DNA from: Homarus americanus
Taxonomy: Eukaryota > Arthropoda > Malacostraca > Decapoda > Nephropidae
Assembly: GCF_018991925.1 (NCBI RefSeq)
Contig: NW_024725521.1
Location: 434,001 to 498,000, forward strand
Reading direction: 5' to 3'
DNA length: 64,000 nt
Shown piece after piece: positions 25,326 through 38,552 of this stretch (positions are counted from its first letter, which is position 1; each line of letters starts with the position of its first letter). The position numbers and the translations under genes are program-made. Under the pieces are notes generated by a model that was not told where the DNA came from, did no database searches, and saw only the letters and a list, made by a program, of their open reading frames with translations.

Positions 25326-26132
25326 GTCTTCACTGTGCTGGGTCACCTTACTCATACCTAAGGTCACTCACTGCGGGAGGGAGCCGGGTTGGGGGGGGGG
25401 GGGGGGTAGGGAGGGGAAAGCAGGTTGAGAGGAGGGGGAAAGGGAGAGCAAAGTGGGGGAGGCAGAGGCGAGGGCAGCAAGGCAATGAGAAGGTGGAGGG
25501 AGGGGAGAGCAGAGTAAGGGAGGCTGAGGGAGGGGACAGCCGGGTGAGGAGGAGTCAGAGAGAAGGGAGTGCAGAGTGAGAGAAGAGCGGTGTATGAGAA
25601 TGAGAGGAGTGAGTAAGGAATGAAGCAGAGGTGAATGTTGAGAGAGAAGGGGAGGAGAACGAGTGACACGTGGAGGCAGGGGAGAGGGGAGGTGATGAAG
25701 GCGGCGGGACAGGCGAGGCAGGTGGCGCCCTTGACGTGCTCTCTACACTACCACCCTAGGGGGAACGCCCACGGTGAAAGTGAATCTAAAAAGTCAGGAT
25801 TTGCCTCAACAATAAGGTTCACAAGGACCGAGATATGGATCATAAAAGGACGACGTATGGTGGTTAAACTGTTGTAAAATATGTAACTTGTTGAGGAAAG
25901 AGGTGAAAGGCGAGTGGACGAGGTAGATAAGACAAAGGTATGTGGGGGGAGCGGCCTGTCAGACGTCGACCTGGTCGTCGTCCGTGTTTACACTGCAACT
26001 CCTGCTTCCACCACCAGAGGGCTCCACGCACTAAATTCTAATCGGCTCTCTTGGTTCTAATTACTTAACGTTCGATATCGAAATGCTTTTCAAAATTATC
26101 TCCCTCTTAAAATTAGTAACCGACACACTTAC

Positions 26133-27480
26133 GTTGGTTGGTGAAGGAGTGATGTTTGTCTTACTGTACAAAGGAAGAGTTAAATACTCGTATGTTCGAA
26201 TATTTTTAAAGAGCAGATAAATTATTCCAGGTGGAGTGTTGTTATTGTGACAGGTGAGGGGGGGGGGGTGTGTGAGGTGGTCTCTGGTCTGACTAACCTG
26301 GGGACGTGTTCCACCTGCGGGGTCAGTTACCCCCAGGCTCCACTACACACGAACTACTTATTTGACTTACTATACTACGCTGTGCCTGACTTGTGCTATA
26401 TGGTTCCCCTCTATCAATTCAATGCAGGTTTTTTCATCAAGACTTAAAAAGAGAAAATCTGAAATAAATCACCAGAGGAACGAAAGACGAAGAAAAAATA
26501 GAAAGGATGACAGGTGTCGAGCGAGGTGGAGGGAGAGAGAGAGAGAGGTATACAAGGAAGGTGAGTCTGAGTGGTAGAACATCACCGAGATTCACCTGAT
26601 CACCGCCCATCACTCACTCCACCGGTTTAGGATTCCCTGCGTGTGCTTCTTGGACTCTCACGACATTCAATTGTGAATTTTTCTTCTTCAATTAACTGTT
26701 CACGTACGTGTGTGTGTGTTGAGGAGTAAAAAACAAAGTCACTGACTTTGCTGTGTACCTCACAACCCCTTGGCTGGCATCCAACTCCTGGTGTATTTCA
26801 GAGGATGTCGACACACACAGGTCCAAGGTACCATAGGTTGAATAGTGTTGTCTATATATTGCATGCAAACCTTCAAGTGCCATAATGAAGTACTGTACTG
26901 TCTAGGAACTGAAAAATAATAAACAAAGCGAAGGGGATAGGAGACTGTGTGATTTAAACGGTGGGTTAAGTAGTGAGCGGCGCTGGCTGGTGAACTAGAT
27001 GAAGGGTGAGTGAATAGTAGCAAGTGTCTGGTTTTGGTGGCGCCAGCTAGTGCGTGAGGCCACGACGTGGTCATGACCTGTGAGGCAGGGTGGCCAGCCT
27101 CCGCATCCACCCCATCACACACACACACACACACACACGGGTTATATCACAGTTTACCCTCTTGTGGCCCCTGACTCACGGAACAATGACACTGCTGTCA
27201 AAGGTCATCACTACCAACGCTACTAAGGGCCACAGTGCTGAAGACACCATGGTCGAAGTGTGTATCGGGGGGCAGCCAGAAGGTGAAGAAGATGGAGGAG
27301 GAGGAGGTTGTGGGTGACGAGGTTGAGACGTTAGTAGTAGTAGTAATAACATTAGAGAAAGTAAAATCAGAAGGTGGAGGTAGTGGTGATGATGGTGGGA
27401 GGGAGGGAGGGAGGGAAGATGGGAGAGAAACCGTGACACCTGGTGCCTTTACCTTCCCTCTCACCGTCACCACACCTGTC
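26133..27480. other. Non-coding sequence, nothing recognised
   Basis: Short CA runs (27118-27138), GGA-rich (27290-27310) and GGGA-rich (27395-27418) patches are present. No gene was supported. Confidence 0.5.
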
Positions 27481-27541
27481 ACACACACACACACGCCCTC
27501 CCTCTCACTGCCATTACACCTTACTGAGACACACACACACA

Positions 27542-27546
<5 letters not shown>

Positions 27547-27635
<89 letters not shown>
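27547..27635. repeat. (TA)n microsatellite
   Basis: About 89 bp of TA after short CA and GT runs. Confidence 0.97.
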
Positions 27636-27637
<2 letters not shown>

Positions 27638-28359
27638 CCTATGATAATAAGCTATACATATAATTTACGGTTTGCAGTATACAATATATTGTTGTCATTG
27701 TTCTAACACTATAATAAACACAAATACTGAATACCTTAAGTTATGTCAACACGATAGTCATAATTTTAGAAGTTTTCGAAACATTTTATACACTACATAA
27801 CACATATCTTTTATACTATATTCTGAGTTCTTTCGTCAGACCAATAAATAGAACAAAATAATGTCATCAGAGCTCAAATTATACATCGTTTTGTGACATA
27901 CAGTACATATTAGTTTATAATACTTCAGATAATAGAGTCATAGCAAACTGAAAAAGTTACCCTCGTGTGTGAGGGTTGGCGACCACGGCCCTCCATCCTC
28001 ACTATTTTGACGATGTTGTTGTTTTGTTTTTAAATTTTCCCCGATGTTGTACAGGTGTGGACAAAAAGAATCCAGCAGGCAGGTAGGCATGGAGGTAGCT
28101 GTCTGCTGTGAGTGTCCACGTGTTACTGATTCACACAATAATACTACAGAAGTGACCAGGTGTATTTATATCGTCAGTATTCTCAAACTATATTTATTGT
28201 CACCCCCTTTTTAACACATCTTTATGATTATCTTTTTTTTTACTAATTATTGTTTATCTTTTTCTCTCCTTCACGTCCACGCTACCACCACCAAATAAAC
28301 ATCATTTTCTTGTATCTCTTCATGTTTCCTTTAACCTATTGTAATTATTTTGGGTTTTA

Positions 28360-28470
28360 TTTTACCTGATGATTCAATACCCAAACGTTACTAATGTGAA
28401 CTTGGGTTAGGTTAGGTTAGCGTGCTTAATCATCAGGTGAAATAAGTTGTAGTGCCTAATCTTCACAGGA
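28360..28470. repeat. CCTAA-core dispersed repeat, copy 2
   Basis: CCTGATGATT (28365-28374) and AATCATCAGG (28428-28437) form an inverted repeat around a TTAGG run (GGGTTAGGTTAGGTTAGCG). CCTAATCTTCACAGG follows. A separate CCTAA run lies at 28575-28602. Confidence 0.6.
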
Positions 28471-29133
28471 AAAAATATTATTGGCTAAAAGTTTTTTTTT
28501 TACCACAAGACCAGTTTGAGGAACAGGACATCCACCTCCTCCTCCTCACAGGTCAACACCCACCGGTCTAGTGAACCTAACCAAACCTAACCTAACCCTA
28601 ACTCCTCACCCCAAACACTTCACCTGGGAGACACACCTGTTGTAACGCTGATAAGGATTCATATTTATAGTGTTACTAACTGTATGATATGTTACACACA
28701 CCGCAGGATGATGGATAGTGTCTTCGCCCTGAAAATTATAGAATGGAACATAACAACACATAGTACAGACAGACACACACAGAACAACAACTAAACTAAA
28801 GACCAGAATATAAAGAAAAGACCCGGCGAGCACACACACAGACATCCTTCACCTCACAAAGTGGAATATAATCGAGAACATATTATCCAAGTGTCTTCAA
28901 GCGGTGAACACAAAGAACCTCTCCTGCGGGGGTGGTGAGGTGGGTGACGACACTGGCACAGTTTCAACACAACCAGTTTCCTTCTCTCGAGTAGAGAGAG
29001 AGGAGGGGACTTCCATCCCTCTTACAGCACGTTAATAATACCTCGTAACTGCCCGCAATAACCATACTCCCGCCTCCCAGCTCAGCCTGCTACTGACCAC
29101 ATCACCTGCCTGACCCAACACTGATTTTCATTT

Positions 29134-29136
<3 letters not shown>
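28471..29136. other. Non-coding sequence, nothing recognised
   Basis: No gene or element was recognised apart from the short CCTAA run at 28575-28602. Confidence 0.5.

Positions 29137-29199
<63 letters not shown>
29137..29199. repeat. (TA)n microsatellite
   Basis: About 63 bp of TA followed by a T run. Confidence 0.97.
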
Positions 29200-29207
<8 letters not shown>

Positions 29208-30173
29208 TGTCGTTTCTTGTTGAAGGCGATCTCTCCAACGTTAATTATAACAAATAACACAACATTAATTTTAACTGTAAAAGTCTGTACAGGTGACACA
29301 CACACATCCACACACACCATATGGTCACCTGTTGATAAGCTTTGGTTTTCTCTCAAGGCATACGATATCTACCCGAGTGGTAGTGGTGGTAGTGATGGTG
29401 GTGGTAGTGGTTGGTAATGATAGCGATAATTATGGCGTTGTTGATGTTGAGGGGCAGCTACTCACATCACCTTCACTGTATAGTTACTTGACACATCAAC
29501 ACGACAGACAGTCAAGCACAGGTCCTCGGTGAACCCTAACAAGAGTGCTCTTAATTACACCTTTTTGAATACGATAGTTTAACTTAATGATGAACTAACA
29601 ACTTCAAGGTTTAACATAAGGGTTTAATTATTTAAGGAGTAAGATGTGACTTTGAGATACGGTGGTTCAACACCTTTAGGACGATGGTTTAATTAGTCAA
29701 TGACGATGATTCAACCCTTTGAGGATGATGATGGTTTAACTCCTTGAAGATGAACGTTTCAACAATCGTCCTCAAAAGCTTAAGACACACACACACAAAT
29801 GACTTACACCAAAGTTTTATATCTACATAAACAGAAATCATTACAACAATATTCAATACAAATGTAAAACACCGAATATTGCTTTTTATGCTCTAAGGCA
29901 GATATATAAAAAAATTAAAAATACAAATATGAGAAAAAATTATCCTTAGCTCTTAATGCCTAAGGTTTAATAAGAATCTTCCATCAGACCAAATTGCTTA
30001 GCTCGTTTTCGCATTTCAGGAGGACCCATAAAAGACCCTTAACGGCGGCATCTTCCTGTCAGAAAATACAATAACACAGACTCATAATTTCCCCTTAATT
30101 TGTACTGTACAGGAGTGTGATAATCGTTTTCTATGTTAGTTAACTCGTGTGGCACAATAAATGATGGAGACTT

Positions 30174-30508
30174 AGGGAAGTGTTTCGAGCTGAGTGAATC
30201 AAATAGGGAAGTGTGTCGAGCTGAGTGAATCAAATAGGGAAGTGTGTCGAGCTGAGTGAATCAAATAGGGAAGTGTGTCGAGCTGAGTGAATCAAATGGG
30301 GAAGTGTTTCGATCTGAGTGAATCAAATGGGGAAGTGTGTCGAGCTGAGTGAATCAAATGGGAAGTGTTTCGATCTGAGTGAATCAAATAGGGAAGTGTG
30401 TCGAGCTGAGTGAATCAAATGGGAAGTGTTTCGAGCTGAGCGAATCAAATAGGGAAGTGTTTCGAACTAAGTGAATCAAATGGGGAAGTGTTTCGAGCTG
30501 AGTGAATC
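30174..30508. repeat. 31-bp minisatellite
   Basis: About 11 copies of a 30-31 bp unit with core GGGAAGTGTNTCGAGCTGAG then TGAATCAAAT. Variants alternate GTTTCG/GTGTCG and AAATA/AAATG. Confidence 0.95.
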
Positions 30509-30633
30509 ATCTTGCGTTAGGGAGATAAATGTATTGTCGTGATGTGCTATATTATTGTATGCCATTAACCGCATCTGCACACATGCTATCCACTTATTCC
30601 GTGTTGTATTGTCTGAGGGAGGGAGTGTGGAAG

Positions 30634-30955
30634 AGGGGGTGTGGAAGAAGGGGAAGAGGAAAGGGGGAGGAGGAAGGGGAGGAGGAAGGGGAGGAGGAAA
30701 GGGGGAGGAGAGGAGGAAGGGGAGGAGAGGAGGAAAGGGGAGGAGACGAGGAAGAGGAGGAGGAAGAGGAAGGGAGAGGAGGAGGAGGAGGATGAAGAAA
30801 GTGAAGAGGAGGAGGAAGGAGGCGAGGATGAGGATGAAGAAAGTGAGGAGGAGGATGAAGGGGGAAAAGGAGGATGAGGAAGGGGAAGAAAATGGAAGGA
30901 GGCAGGGAGGAGGAGGAGGAGGAGGAGGAGGAGGAGGAGGAGGAGGAGAATAGCA
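30634..30955. repeat. Polypurine (GGA/GAA)n tract
   Basis: About 320 bp are almost purely purine on the plus strand, ending in (GGA)15 or so. The overlapping Glu/Arg/Gly or Ser/Pro/Leu frames on both strands are artefacts. Confidence 0.95.
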
Positions 30956-31273
30956 AACAAAGAGCAAAGGAGAGGGAGACAATGAAAAGAGACGTGAAGA
31001 GAAAGGAAGAAGAGAATGATGGAGGGTTATGTTGTTTTAACCCTCATTGAGTCATCGTACTCTATGGTTTAAATCATGCTCAAAGGTTTAAATCATCGTA
31101 CTCTAGGGGTTAAGGGGGCAGTTTCAGCCGCGTGTAAAAAGTATACCACAAGACGCAAACTGGCTGTAAACTTGCTGCTTTACATTCCTTCAGGGTGACC
31201 ACAGCACCACCTGGCCTACATCTGGGCGTTGATGATGGAATCGTATCACCTGTAGACACCTTCATCTTATTTG

Positions 31274-31591
31274 ACCTGAAGATTAACCACCCTAATGCTA
31301 ACCCTCACCTAACCAAACTTACCTAACCTAATCGTACTAACTTCACATAACCAACCTAACCTAACCCTACAAACTCAACTAACCTAACATAACCTTACCT
31401 CACCAACAACCATGCATAACACACCTAACCTAATGTAACCAATATAACCTAATCCAACCAACACCTAATCTAATCAACCTAACCTAGCCAATCTAACATA
31501 ACATAACCAACCAGTCTAACCTAACCCAGGTGGCGTTAGGTGGTTGGTTACATCTCCAGGTTAAATAAGCTTGGGTGTCTAATCTTCAGGT
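31274..31591. mobile_element. CCTAA-core element with terminal inverted repeats, copy 3
   Basis: ACCTGAAGATTA at 31274-31285 is perfectly inverted as TAATCTTCAGGT at 31580-31591; similarity extends inward (ACCACCC/GGGTGTC). The interior is a degenerate CCTAA array followed by a GGTGGCGTTAGG block. The structure suggests a foldback or MITE-type element whose interior expanded; the class is unknown. Confidence 0.6.
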
Positions 31592-31689
31592 AGTCCAATG
31601 ATTCAACCCTTATTTGTCATAACTTATTTAATAACTACGAAGAAGTATATTATTTTCCTTCAGCCCCGACAAAATATTCACAAACCGCA

Positions 31690-31935
31690 CTTCTAGAATG
31701 CATCATCCTCACCACCAACACCATTCACCAATGTCACCACTTTACCATCCCACCACCACCACCATCTTAACCATCCCTCACCATCACCACCACCATCATC
31801 ATCTTAACCATCCCTCACCATCACCACCACCACACCATCCCTCACCATCACCACCACCATCATCATCTTAACCATCCCTCACCATCACCACCACCATCAT
31901 CATCTTAACCATCCCTCACCATCACTATCACCACT
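31690..31935. repeat. CACCAT-rich minisatellite
   Basis: A unit containing CTTAACCATCCCTCACCATC and (CAC/CAT)n is repeated about four times. Confidence 0.9.
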
Positions 31936-32122
31936 ACACATTGAGGGTCTACATTAACTCTCTAGTCTAAGAAGTGTGAGGCATTATTATACTGGGACTT
32001 TCCATGACCAAAACCACCCGAGGAAAAGTTAAAAATAAAAAGAAAAAAGAGATTTATAAATTATAATAGAAATATTACCTGTTGTGGGTTATTAAGTACT
32101 GTTACTACTACTATTTACGTTG

Positions 32123-32123
<1 letters not shown>

Positions 32124-32159
<36 letters not shown>

Positions 32160-32164
32160 TAATA
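32124..32164. repeat. (AAT)n microsatellite
   Basis: A (TAA)n run of about 40 bp with one AAC interruption. Confidence 0.95.
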
Positions 32165-35111
32165 AAACACCGAGATTCCAGCGATACACACTCGGTTCTC
32201 CTTATATGAGAAAACCAACTAAACTGACTTGAGCTTCTATTAACCTCAGTTTCTTACCTGGTGTTGTGATCTGAAGTTTCATATCTAAGTTTTCATGTTT
32301 CTAAGTGATAATAAAATGATGATATTCCACACAGAGATTAATTTTGTATTTATATGCTGAAAACATAAATAATAAAGTTAATTGAGGCTACTGAAGATAG
32401 TTTAGTTTGTTTTCGCACTCCAGGAGGTCTAGGAGCCAGACTAGATGAGTGACCTTACCTTCTTAACGTTGTGGCCACGAACAATACAACTTGCGATGCA
32501 GAAAAAACTTGTACACGATTACGGTTTTCTTCACTAATCACAACAATCATTCACCCGATGGTAAAACTTGAACAGAAAGATGAAGAGTAAGAGGAGGCAG
32601 TGAGTGGAAAGTTTGGGGGAGCAGAGATCACTGGTGTAACTCCAAGGCGAAGGAGCACACCCGGACACAACCTTTCCTCACGAGAGTTGAGCACCAACTA
32701 AAACTCACAAGGCAGGCACGCACACACACACACACAGACGCACATACACACCTCACTTACGCTGCCAGGCTTCAATGCCACTTACACAATCCTCCGTTAA
32801 GATCAACTATAAACTAACTGAAAAAATGGTCCGTAATTGAGATGAACAATTGGTTAATTATTGAGCGTCTGGTTTAATGTTAAATACTAATATAAGCAAC
32901 AAAAATAGTGTATGACGTTTACCTTTATCACTAACTGGTAACTGTAAAGCTACAGCTGATTGTGACAGGTGAGACCAACCCCGATTAACTGGGCACCAGT
33001 CTACGTGGATGAAATATTCCACCTGTCATGGCCCGTAATCCTATCAACATGACTATAACTAATTACTCGTTCCCCCATCCACCAGGAGATAATACTCGCC
33101 CATTACGTCAGCGGCGGTGGCCTGGACGGTGGCAGTCCGTGATGGTGGCCCCCCACCCCACCCTCCCTAGCGGTCCTCTATTGACCTAACTTCACTGCTC
33201 TTACAGGCCGAGAGACAACATCCTAGGTTATTATGGTAAGTTTTCTGAGCTGGCATGATACTGTCCATGGTGTCTGTGTCCTGTGGACTATGTATCCTCA
33301 GGTGACCCTCTGACCAACGGCACTAAACTGATTTTTGGACCCACATACATAACTACTATTAATGTCTCCTGCACAACACAACACAGACTCCATAAAACAG
33401 CATCGTGTCGACTCTGAACCCTGAACTATCCCCATCAAGACAAAACTGTACGCCTGTGGGAAACTCAAGTGGCCACAGGTACAGGCAGCCGACAGGAGAA
33501 GAATGTCAACAAGTTTCTCACACAGTGGCAAGTGAATCCTGCGACACCAACAAGACAAACATAACAGTGAGAGCCAAGCAACAACAGCGAGACGCCTTGA
33601 GAGAGAGACTTGAGCACAACAAACACAGCTGAAGCAACAGGTGGAGCCCACAACACAAACCTCACAACTGTCTCAACTTTCATGTACCACTTAAATATTC
33701 TCTTGCGACACTTTAGGGGAGGAGGGAGCCGGGGAACGACATTCTTTAAGGCTAATCTTATATCCACTTTATATCTCAATAAGAAAACTTGAACATATAT
33801 CTTCTGGCAATTGACACATGAAGCACCAAGGTGGATGTATAATACTTAACTATGGTGTCAGGAACAGTGTGGTGATAACATTACAGAGTCATAGTGAGCA
33901 GCAGCCACCCACCAGTTGGTAGCCACATAGCCCCGACACCTGCCACACACCTGTACCGTGTTAACACATGTATTCCAAGGACGATATTCCCCGCAATTTT
34001 ATACATTTTGCTTAGCTGAACAGCGTACCATAACATACACCTGGCACTGGCACTCCCCAGGGCTGTGAGCCGCAAGTTAATGTGTTACACTGTAGGTGAA
34101 TGACCATTGCCTAAGATAAAAACCAAAGGCTAAAGGCATCAGTATGACTAGAACATAACTGTACACCACACTGATCCTTCAAGGTATACCAGACGACCAA
34201 AGCAACGGGACTCCCGCAGGACTTGTTGCCCTCACACAGTGGCTCACATCTTGGACAAAACCTGAGCTATGTAAAGCGGAACAGAGGGCAGCAAGGCCGC
34301 CAGCCTGACCACACGACCTCGCTACACATTGTACAACAGCGCCCCACCTTCAGGCTACAACACCCAGTCTCCCCCCCCCCTCCTACACACCCCAGTATAG
34401 GTCTCACCCTGATGTACGGAGAATCTTATAAAATGGGATCAATGAAGTAGAGAAGGCAGAGGTTGTAGGTTGGCAGCATGAAGCAGGAGTCATCATCCTT
34501 GGCCTACTCTAACACAACACTACAATCTCCTCACCTCCTCCCTCCCTCACCCTCTCTGCCGAGTCTCCCTCCACACTCCTTCTTGTGAGTTAAACACATA
34601 TACAATCATGCTTTCTCAGCAAAGTACGAGCTACCACCTAAAACAACCAGAACTTATAGATCATACACTGGAGTTGAGTGAGGTGCCACGAGGAGTAGCC
34701 ACCATATAGACCATCACCCACCACCACTAACACCCCACCATCACCCACTACCAAGTCTTACCACATCATTGTACAATAAATACCACAGTCTCTCTCTCTC
34801 TCTCATGATATAGTGTCGTATATTTACAAATAAGTGTATTTAGTAAGAAAGGTCTGGCCCATGAAACGCATTAGTTCTATCTTCCTGTCGTCTGGTGGTG
34901 AGAAGTGAGTGTCTTTTTAATTCTTTGTAAGGTAGGTGGAGAAGGATAAGGAAGAAGAGGAGAAGGGTGAAAAAGAAGAGGAAGAGGTAGGAGAAGGAAG
35001 GAAAGAGGAGAAGGAAGGGAGGTGGAAAACGGAGAGGAAGACGAAGAGTAGGAAGATTAGGAAAATGAGGGAAAGGAGGAGTGAAGAACCATACCTGAGA
35101 TACTCTTGAAG
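32165..35111. other. Non-coding sequence, nothing recognised
   Basis: Base composition is balanced. Open frames of up to 117 codons (for example minus strand 33298-33651, Cys/Leu-rich) show no family motif. A GA-rich stretch runs from about 34925 to 35090. Confidence 0.5.
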
Positions 35112-35116
35112 GATGG

Positions 35117-35560
35117 CATGGTTGGCACCCTCAGTACACACACACATGGTTGGCACCCTCAGTAAACACACACATGGTTGGCACCCTCAGTAAACACACA
35201 CATGGTTGGCACCCTCAGTACACACACACATGGTTGGCACCCTCAGTAAACACACACATGGTTGGCACCCTCAGTACACACACACATGGTTGGCACCCTC
35301 AGTAAACACACACATGGTTGGCACCCTCAGTACACACACACACATGGTTGGCACCCTCAGTAAACACACACATGGTTGGCACCTCAGTACACACATGGTT
35401 GGCACCCTCAGTACACACACACATGGTTGGCACCCTCAGTAAACACACACACACACACACGATTGCCACTCAGTATATACACGATTGCCACTCAGAAGTA
35501 CGGTCATGATTGGCACCCTCAGTACACACACACACATGGATGGCACTCTCAGTACACACA
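35117..35560. repeat. 28-bp minisatellite with alternating variants
   Basis: Units contain CATGGTTGGCACCCTCAGTA then CACACACA or AACACACA. The two variants alternate through most of the array, giving a 56-bp higher-order repeat; the right end decays (GATTGCCACTCAG). Confidence 0.95.
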
Positions 35561-35699
35561 CGAAGGAAGTAACTGTGGCCGTCATCTCGTGTACGGTAAG
35601 CGTTGAGAACCGTAAGAGTGGTGACTCCCTCCTAAACACTTCAGTACGGTCATGTCAAGGTGAGGGCGGTAACCGATCACTGCAAACTAAGACTGTGAG

Positions 35700-36065
35700 A
35701 AACTGTGGCGAGGTGAGGGGGGTGTGAGGTAGAGGGGTGAGGAATGTGAGAAATGTGAGGTGATGTGAGGTAGAGGGTGAGGTGAGGGTGAGAAAAGTAT
35801 GTGAGATAAGGGGGGTGAGGTAGAGGTGAGGAATGTGAGGGATGTGTGGTAGAGGGGTGAGGAATGTGGGGGATGTGTGGTGGGGGGTGAGGTGGGGTGA
35901 GGAAAGTAAGTGAGATAAGGGGGGTGTGAGGTAGAAGGATTAGGTGAGAGATATGGAAGGTGGGGGTGTGAGGTAGAGGCTAGGTGAGGGGTGAGTAAGA
36001 TGAGGGGTGTGTGAGGAGTAAAGAGGCTAGGTGACGGGTGAGGAAGGTGAAGGGGTGAAGGGTAG
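35700..36065. repeat. Degenerate G-rich GTGAGG repeats
   Basis: Loose repetition of GGTGAGG, GTAGAGGGTGAGG and GGGGGTGTGAGG with no fixed period. Confidence 0.8.
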
Positions 36066-36081
36066 ATAAGCTATAGGTGTG

Positions 36082-36083
<2 letters not shown>

Positions 36084-36126
<43 letters not shown>

Positions 36127-36342
36127 CCCAGGCGTGGCAGTTCTCACACACACACACACACCCACAATCTGCAGAGACGCACGAAACGATCCACACATCA
36201 TGACGAAACGAACGAAAATAAGGAACATAATAAACACACTTAAAACATATTAAACCCAACCCATCCATCCCCCATGGCCTGCTTCACCCTTACTGGAGAA
36301 TGGGGAGGAGGAGGAGGAAGAGGAGGAGGAAAGTGAAGGTAG

Positions 36343-36411
<69 letters not shown>

Positions 36412-36415
36412 TGTG

Positions 36416-36463
<48 letters not shown>
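36084..36463. repeat. GT/CA microsatellite cluster
   Basis: (GT)n at 36084-36124, (CA)n at 36146-36163 and a long interrupted (GT)n at 36345-36463, with a GGA patch before the last. Confidence 0.95.
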
Positions 36464-36464
<1 letters not shown>

Positions 36465-36914
36465 ACCGCTAACCTAACACTACCTTCTCACTTCCTCATC
36501 CTCGACCCGTTAGCTTCACTCTCCCTCTTCGCCTCTCACACTCAACTCTCGCACTCACTCTCACTCTCACACACTCTAACACACTCCTTCACACACTCAC
36601 TTTCCCTCTTCCCTCTCACACACTCACCCTGAAAGGAGAGAAGGCAACAACGGAGAAAAAAATAGAAGGGAAATGAAGAAAGAGAAAAGAAAGTAAGACA
36701 AGAGAAAGACGGAGAAATAACAAGAAAAAATAACAAATAAACGAAGACAAAAACAAAATAAGATAGAAGAAATGGAAGAAAATAAAACGCAAAAATAAAT
36801 TAGAAAGAAAAAAGGACGAAATGAATATCAGTGGAAGAAATTTAAAGAATCATAACAATGGGTCCAAAAATATATACCTAGAAAGATTTGTGGTAAAGTA
36901 GCCATGACAACACT
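36464..36914. other. CT-rich then A-rich spacer
   Basis: CTCACTCTCACAC-type sequence (36530-36630) is followed by about 200 bp of A-rich GAAA sequence. No gene was recognised. Confidence 0.6.
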
Positions 36915-37491
36915 CGGGGAGGGGAGGGAGGGAGGAGGGAGGAGGGAGGAGGGAGGGAGGTGGAGTGGGTGGAGGAGGAGGGAGGGAGGGAGGAGGGAGG
37001 AGGAGGAGGGAGGAGGGAGGAGGAGGAGGGAGGGAGGAGGAGGGAGGGAGGAGGGAGGGAGGGAGGAGGAGGAGGGAGGGAGGGAGGGAGGGAGGGAGGA
37101 GGGAGGAGGAGGAGGAGGAGGAGGAGGAGGGAGGAGGAGGTGAAGGAGGAGGAGTGGAAGGAGGGAGGGAGGAGGGAGGGAGGAGGAGGAGGAGGGCAGG
37201 GAGGAGGAGGGAGGAGGGAGGGAGTGGAGTGGAGTGGAGTGGAGGGAGGAGGAGGAGGGAGGAGGAGGAGGAGGAGGGAGGAGGGAGGGAGGAGGGAGGG
37301 AGGAGGGGAAGGAGGGGGAGGAGGAGGAGGGGGAGGGAGGGAGGGGAGGGAGGGAGGGAGGTGAAGGAGGAGGGAGTGAAGGAGGAGGAGGAGGAGGGAG
37401 GGAGGAGGAGGGAGGAGGGAGGTGGAAGGAGGAGGTGAAGGAGGGAGGAGGAGGAGGAGGGAGGGGGAGGAGGGAGGGCAGGAGGGAGCTG
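36915..37491. repeat. 577-bp polypurine GGA/GGGA tract
   Basis: The plus strand is nearly pure G and A with GGAGGA and GGGAGGGA units, interrupted only by short GTGGA and GTGAAG motifs. The frames of 100-228 codons over it are low-complexity artefacts. Confidence 0.97.
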
Positions 37492-37965
37492 AAGGATTAT
37501 GAGAAAAGATATAACGAGAGAGAGAGAGAGAGTCAATACTGTTCGTGAAAAGAAAAAGTTGATATGCAGTAGGAAGAGAAGGAAGGAGCTAGGAGAGGGA
37601 GGGAAGGAGAAGGAGGGGTCATGGTGAACTTCCCTACGTGCAATGTTACAATCGCCTTCACTTCCTGCTGTACTGTGTGTGTGTGTGTGTGTGTGTGAGA
37701 GGGAGCGCCACTTTTCTCTATGGCCAGCAAACCTCCTTCACCGAGGTCGTCACACCTATACAGTAGGTCTTCGCTGGAGTGTGAACAATGTGTAATAAAA
37801 AAAAAAAGGTTCTTACAGTAATTAACACACGGGTAAGTCATGTGTTTTGGTCAGGTGTTGGTGAGGTGTTGGCGAGGTGTTGGTGAGGTGTATGTGTAGG
37901 AAGGTGGTGGAGGTGTGGCTAAGGAACAAGAGTAACCACACCCTCCCTGCCTGATGACCTTGTCT

Positions 37966-38330
37966 ACCACCACCACCTCTACCACCACCACCACCTCCTC
38001 CTCTACCACCACCTGCGGCTGCTCCACCACCACCTCTACCACCACCACCACCTCCTCTACCACCACCTGCGGCTGCTCACCACCACCACTACCACCTCCT
38101 CTACCCCACCTGCGCTGCTCACCACCACCACTACCACCACCTCTACCACCACCACCACTACCTCCTCTACCACCACGCTGCTCACCACCACCACTACCAC
38201 CACCTCCACCACCACCCACTACCTCCTCTACCACCACCTGCGGCTGCTCACCACCACCACCACCACCACTACCTCCTCTACCACTACCTCCTCTACCACC
38301 ACCTGCGGCTGCTCCACCACCACCACATTA
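37966..38330. repeat. CCA/CCT repeat with CTGCGGCTGCT spacers
   Basis: (CCACCACCT)n runs are separated by ACCTGCGGCTGCTC motifs at irregular spacing. Confidence 0.93.
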
Positions 38331-38385
38331 CATAAGGCTCAGGTTGGGTTGAGGTCTATAAGGATTGGGTCCCATTTAACGTACA
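38331..38385 (+). repeat. GGTCTATAAGGATTGGG fragment of dispersed repeat
   Basis: GAGGTCTATAAGGATTGGGT followed by CCCATTTAAC matches the right-end block seen at 57.64 kb (GGTCTACTAGGACTGGGGCC). Confidence 0.45.
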
Positions 38386-38552
38386 TTTCACTCCAACTTA
38401 ATTGTTCCAAATCTAGCTCGGATCACATTTGACTCAACACTTAGTGCCAGTGTTGAGTCACATCCCTTTAATCGTTAACTTCGGTTTCACAAAAATATAA
38501 ACAATCCTTTTTATTATTTTCTGACAAATCTGAACTTCCATCTTGATACACT

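Larger units (their letters stand above)
23549..26132 (-). other. 5' flank or first intron of UAP1
   Basis: No coding similarity was seen. It includes (AAT)n (23697-23777), a CRE-like site, a CA run (about 25131-25154), poly-G (25391-25406) and a purine-rich stretch (25407-25640). A donor-like AAC|GTAAGTGT at 26132 on the minus strand could end a non-coding first exon; there is no supporting evidence beyond the motif. Confidence 0.4.

Noticed and set aside
30476..30982. Frames of 78-168 codons on both strands, Pro/Ser/Leu or Glu/Arg/Gly
   Set aside because: Artefacts of the polypurine tract.
33298..33651. Minus-strand Cys/Leu-rich 117-codon frame
   Set aside because: No recognisable domain, promoter or splice support; length is within chance in stop-poor DNA.
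35117..35560. CRISPR-like array of regular repeats
   Set aside because: There are no unique spacers of constant length; it is a simple 28-bp tandem repeat in a eukaryotic genome.
36850..37548. Frame of 228 codons on the minus strand (Pro/Ser/Leu) and several on the plus strand
   Set aside because: Artefacts of the GGA/GGGA tract.
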